Assembly: GCA_040772085.1 (NCBI GenBank)
Contig: JAXGYU010000001.1
Span: forward strand, 186,001 to 250,000
Direction: 5' to 3'
DNA length: 64,000 nt
From: JAXGMV01 sp040772085
Lineage (GTDB): Bacteria; Chloroflexota; Anaerolineae; Anaerolineales; Anaerolineaceae
A program made the position numbers and the translations under genes. Positions 60,762 through 64,000 of the stretch are shown here, one piece after another (the stretch's first letter is position 1; each line of letters starts with the position of its first letter). Under the pieces are notes generated by a model, which ran no database searches, was not told the origin of the DNA, and worked only from the letters and a program-made list of their open reading frames with translations.

Positions 60762-61598
60762 TTAGAACAGAATGGTTGCCAGCTCGCCGCGGTATTGGCG
60801 AGTTTCTGGCGCGTCCTCGCCCCAGATGTCCAGCAACGCCAGCATCACCTGCCTGGCAAGCCCGTTGCGGTAATGCTTGTCCGCGCGCAGCAGGTCGATC
60901 AACCCATCCATGGCAGCCAGGAAATTGCCTTTCCTGACCAGCAGGACGCAACGGTTGAACGCCATGTCGGCATTGCTTTCCTGAGGAAGCAGACCGGCTG
61001 CCTGCTGGGACATCGCCGCAGCCAGCGGCTGCAGTTGCATGGCCTGGTTATACTGCCGTGATGGGGGGAACGAGCGTATCGCTGCCAATGCCCCTGCAGC
61101 GTCATCCTGAGCTAGGCAGCAGCGCAGATAACCGAGCGCGGCTTTGGGTTGTCCCGGCGATTCCTCCAGAATGCTCAGATACTCCTGCGCGGCAGATTGC
61201 CACTGATGCGCGGCGGCCAGGCTGTCAGCCCGTTCCAGCGCGAGATTGACTGTACTGGGCGGATTGAGCTGGCGCAGAAAGGCACGGATGCGTTCTTCCG
61301 GCTGGAAATCGACAAATTCTCCCACGACCTCGCCGCTGGTATAGGCTTTAACGGTCGGCACAGACCTGACGCCGAATTGAATGGCAAGGTTCGGGCTCTC
61401 GTCCACGTTGACTTTGGCAAGCCGTAAGGCGCCCTGATACTCATAGATCAGCCGCTCGAGGATCGGTGAGAGACGCAGCGCGTTTTGTGACCATGGCGCC
61501 CAGTATTCGACAATCACAGGTTTATTCTGCGAATAAGAGAGCACCTCATATTCGAAATCGTATTCTGTGACGTGAATAACGGTCTGGTCCGGGGTCAC
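60762..61598 (-). CDS. Thioredoxin-fold TPR protein (CnoX/YbbN-like), lacking the active-site Cys
   Basis: A 278-residue cytoplasmic protein with an N-terminal thioredoxin fold (about 1-110) and a C-terminal TPR-like part (about 115-275). The position of WCGPC is WSQN (36-39), so there is no redox cysteine pair; VNVDESPNLAIQFGVRSVPT is intact. The combination matches the holdase/co-chaperone CnoX (YbbN). It starts with a GTG overlapping the stop of the upstream gene (GTGA), which couples translation. Confidence 0.85.
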   Translation of the reverse strand: MTPDQTVIHVTEYDFEYEVLSYSQNKPVIVEYWAPWSQNALRLSPILERLIYEYQGALRLAKVNVDESPNLAIQFGVRSVPTVKAYTSGEVVGEFVDFQPEERIRAFLRQLNPPSTVNLALERADSLAAAHQWQSAAQEYLSILEESPGQPKAALGYLRCCLAQDDAAGALAAIRSFPPSRQYNQAMQLQPLAAAMSQQAAGLLPQESNADMAFNRCVLLVRKGNFLAAMDGLIDLLRADKHYRNGLARQVMLALLDIWGEDAPETRQYRGELATILF

Positions 61599-62014
61599 TC
61601 GTCTCCTTCCGCGATCCTTCCAGGTTGAATCAGTTCTATCACATCTCCCCTGAAATCGATAATGACCTTGAAACCCATCATGCCCATGTAGGCTTTGCCG
61701 TCGTCCGGCAGGCCACTTTTCTGCAATGCCTCGAACTGTTTGTCCAGATTCTTCAACTGGTTCTGTATCACCGCCCGGGTAAACAAATCGTCCTGGCCGA
61801 GCATCTTGAGCGTTTGCTCGGTGTACAGTTCCTCATGATCCTTGATCTGCGCGGTCATTAGATCATAAATTTTGCGATCAACCTCCGCGGCGGAGATGTG
61901 CCGCTTGAATCCCTGGTCATCGACAACATAACAGGCTTCATCGCCAACGTAGGCTACTTCGACCGCGTTGTTATTTTCATCGACGATGAGTCCCGCGAAT
62001 AATGCTTTATCCAT
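61595..62014 (-). CDS. Unknown protein (139 aa) coupled to the CnoX-like gene
   Basis: No family was recognised. The protein has an N-terminal beta part (FAGLIVDENNNAVEVAYVGDEACYVVDDQGF), a helical middle (YDLMTAQIKDHEELYTEQTLKMLG), and a C-terminal beta pair that ends FRGDVIELIQPG. I chose the ATG at 62014, six bases after GGAG; an ATG at 62026 is an alternative. The stop overlaps the next gene. The neighbouring chaperone-like gene suggests proteostasis, but there is no direct evidence. Confidence 0.65.
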   Translation of the reverse strand: MDKALFAGLIVDENNNAVEVAYVGDEACYVVDDQGFKRHISAAEVDRKIYDLMTAQIKDHEELYTEQTLKMLGQDDLFTRAVIQNQLKNLDKQFEALQKSGLPDDGKAYMGMMGFKVIIDFRGDVIELIQPGRIAEGDE

Positions 62015-62095
62015 TCCTAACTCCATTTACTTCTTTATATACCAGTATTAACTATTAAACAGGCGAATGATAAGAAATCCGTATGAGATTGGCGT

Positions 62096-63283
62096 CTAAT
62101 AGTGGACGTTGACGATCGTGCCGACAGATGCCCAGTTGAAGAGCCAGTTCGCGTCAGGGACAGCCATGTTGACACAGCCATGGCTCATGGGCGTGCCGAA
62201 GTTGTTATGCCAGTAGGTACCGTGGATGCCATAGCCTTGATAGAAATACATCGTCCAGGGCACATCCTGCAGGAAATAGCCCGGCCCGCGCATGTCTGTG
62301 CTGGTGTATTTAATGTATACCCGATAGGTGCCAATGACAGTCGGTGTCTCCCAGGTGCCGGTGGAGACCGTGAAGGAATTGATCAGCGTGTTTCCCTCGT
62401 AGGCGAATAATTGCTGGGTCGAGACGTTGACATCTATCCAGCGTTCGCCATCACCTGCGACGGGCTGCGGGGCAGCGGGTGCCGCGAACTCAGCCGGTAA
62501 TTCGGCCGGTGCTTCGACCGGCGTAATCTGGACGACCGGAATTTCTGGGACGGCGGTCGGTTCCGGCGGCAGCGCGGTTGGCTGAGGGGGGACAGGGGTC
62601 GCTTCGAGCGTCGCGGTCGGCGGTAATGCGGTCGGTTCTGCCGGCACCAGGGTGTTCGTAAGGATGACGACAGCGACCGCGGGCACGCTGGTAGACGTTG
62701 GGGGAACGTCTGCTTCAGAGGCTACGTTCAGCGTTTGCGATTTGGTTGTCAGATCCTGCAGGTTTGCCGGCATGACATTGGCTCTGAAATTCACTTTTTG
62801 CGGGCGTGCCTGCGCTGCCTGATAAACGACTGGCAGCGCCGCGGCAGGTTCGCGATTGAAAAGTGTGAAGCCAGCGACAGCCATTGCCGCAATTGCCAGC
62901 AAGCCCAGTACCACGATGACCGCCAGCACCTTTATCCAGGTATTTGAGCGTTTCGGTTTGGCTGGCGCACTGGTAGCGGCGACCGTTGCCTGTGGCGCCG
63001 GACTGGCTTTTGCCAGCCTTTCCTCAGCCCACTGCTTGCCGCCCAGAGCCCGCTGACTGTTGGGATTGATCGCCAGCGCGCGATCAATATAGTACAGGCT
63101 GTCGCGTGGTGTGGAAACTGCCGCCAGGATGAGCCAGGGTTCCTCCCAGTTTGGCGCGGCATGGGTTGCTGCTGAAGCCCAGTAATACGCCAGGCTGTTA
63201 TTGCCCGCGGCAAATGCCTGCTGAGCATTCTGCAGCGCGATGGTCGGGTCGGGCAGCGGTTGGTTAGTTGGCTGGAGGCTCAT
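62096..63283 (-). CDS. L,D-transpeptidase (YkuD) with cytoplasmic TPR-like domain
   Basis: A 395-residue protein. The N-terminal 90 residues are a TPR-like helical part in the cytoplasm. A membrane helix follows (about 115-140), then a Pro/Thr/Val-rich stalk, and the C-terminal YkuD domain. The domain has HGT and SHGCVNM, with the catalytic Cys370, and would cross-link peptidoglycan via 3-3 or attach proteins. The ATG at 63283 overlaps the amidase gene by 20 bases, with GGAG ten bases upstream. Confidence 0.88.
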   Translation of the reverse strand: MSLQPTNQPLPDPTIALQNAQQAFAAGNNSLAYYWASAATHAAPNWEEPWLILAAVSTPRDSLYYIDRALAINPNSQRALGGKQWAEERLAKASPAPQATVAATSAPAKPKRSNTWIKVLAVIVVLGLLAIAAMAVAGFTLFNREPAAALPVVYQAAQARPQKVNFRANVMPANLQDLTTKSQTLNVASEADVPPTSTSVPAVAVVILTNTLVPAEPTALPPTATLEATPVPPQPTALPPEPTAVPEIPVVQITPVEAPAELPAEFAAPAAPQPVAGDGERWIDVNVSTQQLFAYEGNTLINSFTVSTGTWETPTVIGTYRVYIKYTSTDMRGPGYFLQDVPWTMYFYQGYGIHGTYWHNNFGTPMSHGCVNMAVPDANWLFNWASVGTIVNVHY

Positions 63284-64000
63284 CTGTAGCGGTCTCCTGG
63301 ATTTTGATCGCGGACTGATTGATGTAGCATAAAATCCCGCCGGCGATTCCTTTGGCAATCAGCTCCGGTTTCTGCGTCAGCACCTGACGGTCGAGGTTCA
63401 TGGAGCCGGTTTCAATCACGACTGCCGGTGTTTGTGGGTCGACCTCGTTGAAGGTATGCAGGTTGGTCATGTCCGGCGTGGTCTGGTTGTATTTGTGTTC
63501 CAGCCCGGTGATGGAGATGTATTGATTGATGATGCAGGTAGAGAGTTCGTTGGCGGCTTCACTGTTCCGGGTGCCTAGAGCCGGCGCGATTTTGAAACCG
63601 GATTCTTCATCGCCCGCGTACGTGCAGCTACCGGCGTGAATGGAAACGACAGCCAGCCCGCGGTAGTTGGTCAATTGCGGGTCAAATTCCTGCATCAGGT
63701 CGATCTGTACGTCCTGGTTCATCAAGCTCTGCTTGACCAGGGTGGCAATGCGCAGATTCAACTCCTGTTCATTGAGTCCGTCAGCGCAAACCGATCCGTT
63801 ATCGTAACCCCAGTGTCCTGAAACGATGCCAATACGTTTCGTATAGTCAACCGTCGCTGAACTCTCCGCCGCAGGCGGAGTATCGCCAACCATCGCGATC
63901 ATCTCGTCAAAAACCTGACCGCTGAAGAGGTTGGTTGGCGTGAACGCGGTGAAGAGGGTGGCGAGCAGGAGGGACACGGCAATCAGGGTCTGGACAGCAC
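63264..64000 (-). CDS. N-acetylmuramoyl-L-alanine amidase (Amidase_3), 5' end outside
   Basis: A zinc amidase of peptidoglycan, cut by the right edge. The frame stays open beyond a GTG at 63977 and encodes a hydrophobic N-terminal helix (VQTLIAVSLLLATLF), so the true start probably lies outside. Zinc ligands and catalytic residues are visible as VSGHWG (His), NEQELNLRIA (Glu), VVSIHAGSC (His), and VIETGSM (Glu), the Amidase_3 pattern. It overlaps the L,D-transpeptidase gene, so the two wall enzymes are made together. Confidence 0.87.
   Translation of the reverse strand, partial: AVQTLIAVSLLLATLFTAFTPTNLFSGQVFDEMIAMVGDTPPAAESSATVDYTKRIGIVSGHWGYDNGSVCADGLNEQELNLRIATLVKQSLMNQDVQIDLMQEFDPQLTNYRGLAVVSIHAGSCTYAGDEESGFKIAPALGTRNSEAANELSTCIINQYISITGLEHKYNQTTPDMTNLHTFNEVDPQTPAVVIETGSMNLDRQVLTQKPELIAKGIAGGILCYINQSAIKIQETATDEPPAN

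Overview
The window looks like a contiguous piece of chromosome from a free-living bacterium, most likely a member of the Chloroflexota, class Anaerolineae. This is inferred from gene content, not from a marker gene: DnaD/DnaI-type helicase loading next to DnaB, T-box and TPP/cobalamin RNA switches, lamin-tail and DUF3048 lipoproteins, a bacterial SUI1/eIF1 protein with an N-terminal Cys cluster, and many single-helix or lipobox-anchored surface proteins without lipopolysaccharide genes. G+C is moderate to high (about 55% by eye). No rRNA, tRNA, CRISPR array, prophage or intact transposase was seen. Nearly all of the sequence is coding.

Layout. 1-10.7 kb: the 3' end of a 2-oxoacid dehydrogenase E2 gene, a YbaK-type deacylase, a TPR lytic transglycosylase, SUI1, EttA, an M15/LysM lipoprotein, an aldo/keto reductase, a HAD phosphatase and a D-2-hydroxyacid dehydrogenase. 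10.7-14.2 kb: a two-subunit CoA-transferase, a tiny membrane protein and a P5C-dehydrogenase-like aldehyde dehydrogenase. 14.3-18.7 kb: a near-perfect promoter and a T-box leader with a GUC (Val) specifier drive a membrane-anchored GH32/43-like gene and then valS. 18.7-19.4 kb: two copies of a roughly 300-bp element carrying a truncated REP-associated transposase N-terminus. 19.5-28.1 kb: VOC protein, YcgN, M42 peptidase, enolase, CTP synthase (with an attenuator-like leader), S1-domain protein, flippase-like membrane protein and an S41 protease.

28.1-32.0 kb: a cobalamin-riboswitch operon for a BtuFCD-type importer plus a HAD phosphatase and a small membrane protein. 32.3-36.3 kb: a replication-initiation operon (bifunctional nuclease, dnaB, dnaD-like, and a helicase loader with two tandem AAA+ modules). 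36.5-43.5 kb: a pseudo-receiver transcription factor, a HerA-like ATPase, and the recR-ybaB-dnaX-lamin-tail operon. 43.7-47.3 kb: glycine C-acetyltransferase and two unknown proteins. 47.3-52.0 kb: a TPP-riboswitch operon for thiamin pyrophosphokinase and a ThiBPQ importer. 52-64 kb: surface and envelope genes (CapA-like, DUF4126, DUF2085, DUF3048, FHA, AI-2E family), a sugar-phosphate isomerase, a cysteine-less thioredoxin-fold protein, an L,D-transpeptidase and an amidase cut by the right edge.

The most interesting items are regulatory: a 19-residue leader ORF with Trp-Gln-Trp followed by an intrinsic terminator ahead of pyrG; the valine T-box that controls an unrelated surface gene before valS; the MITE-like elements derived from a RAYT; and the double-AAA+ helicase loader. 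None was tested beyond reading the sequence.
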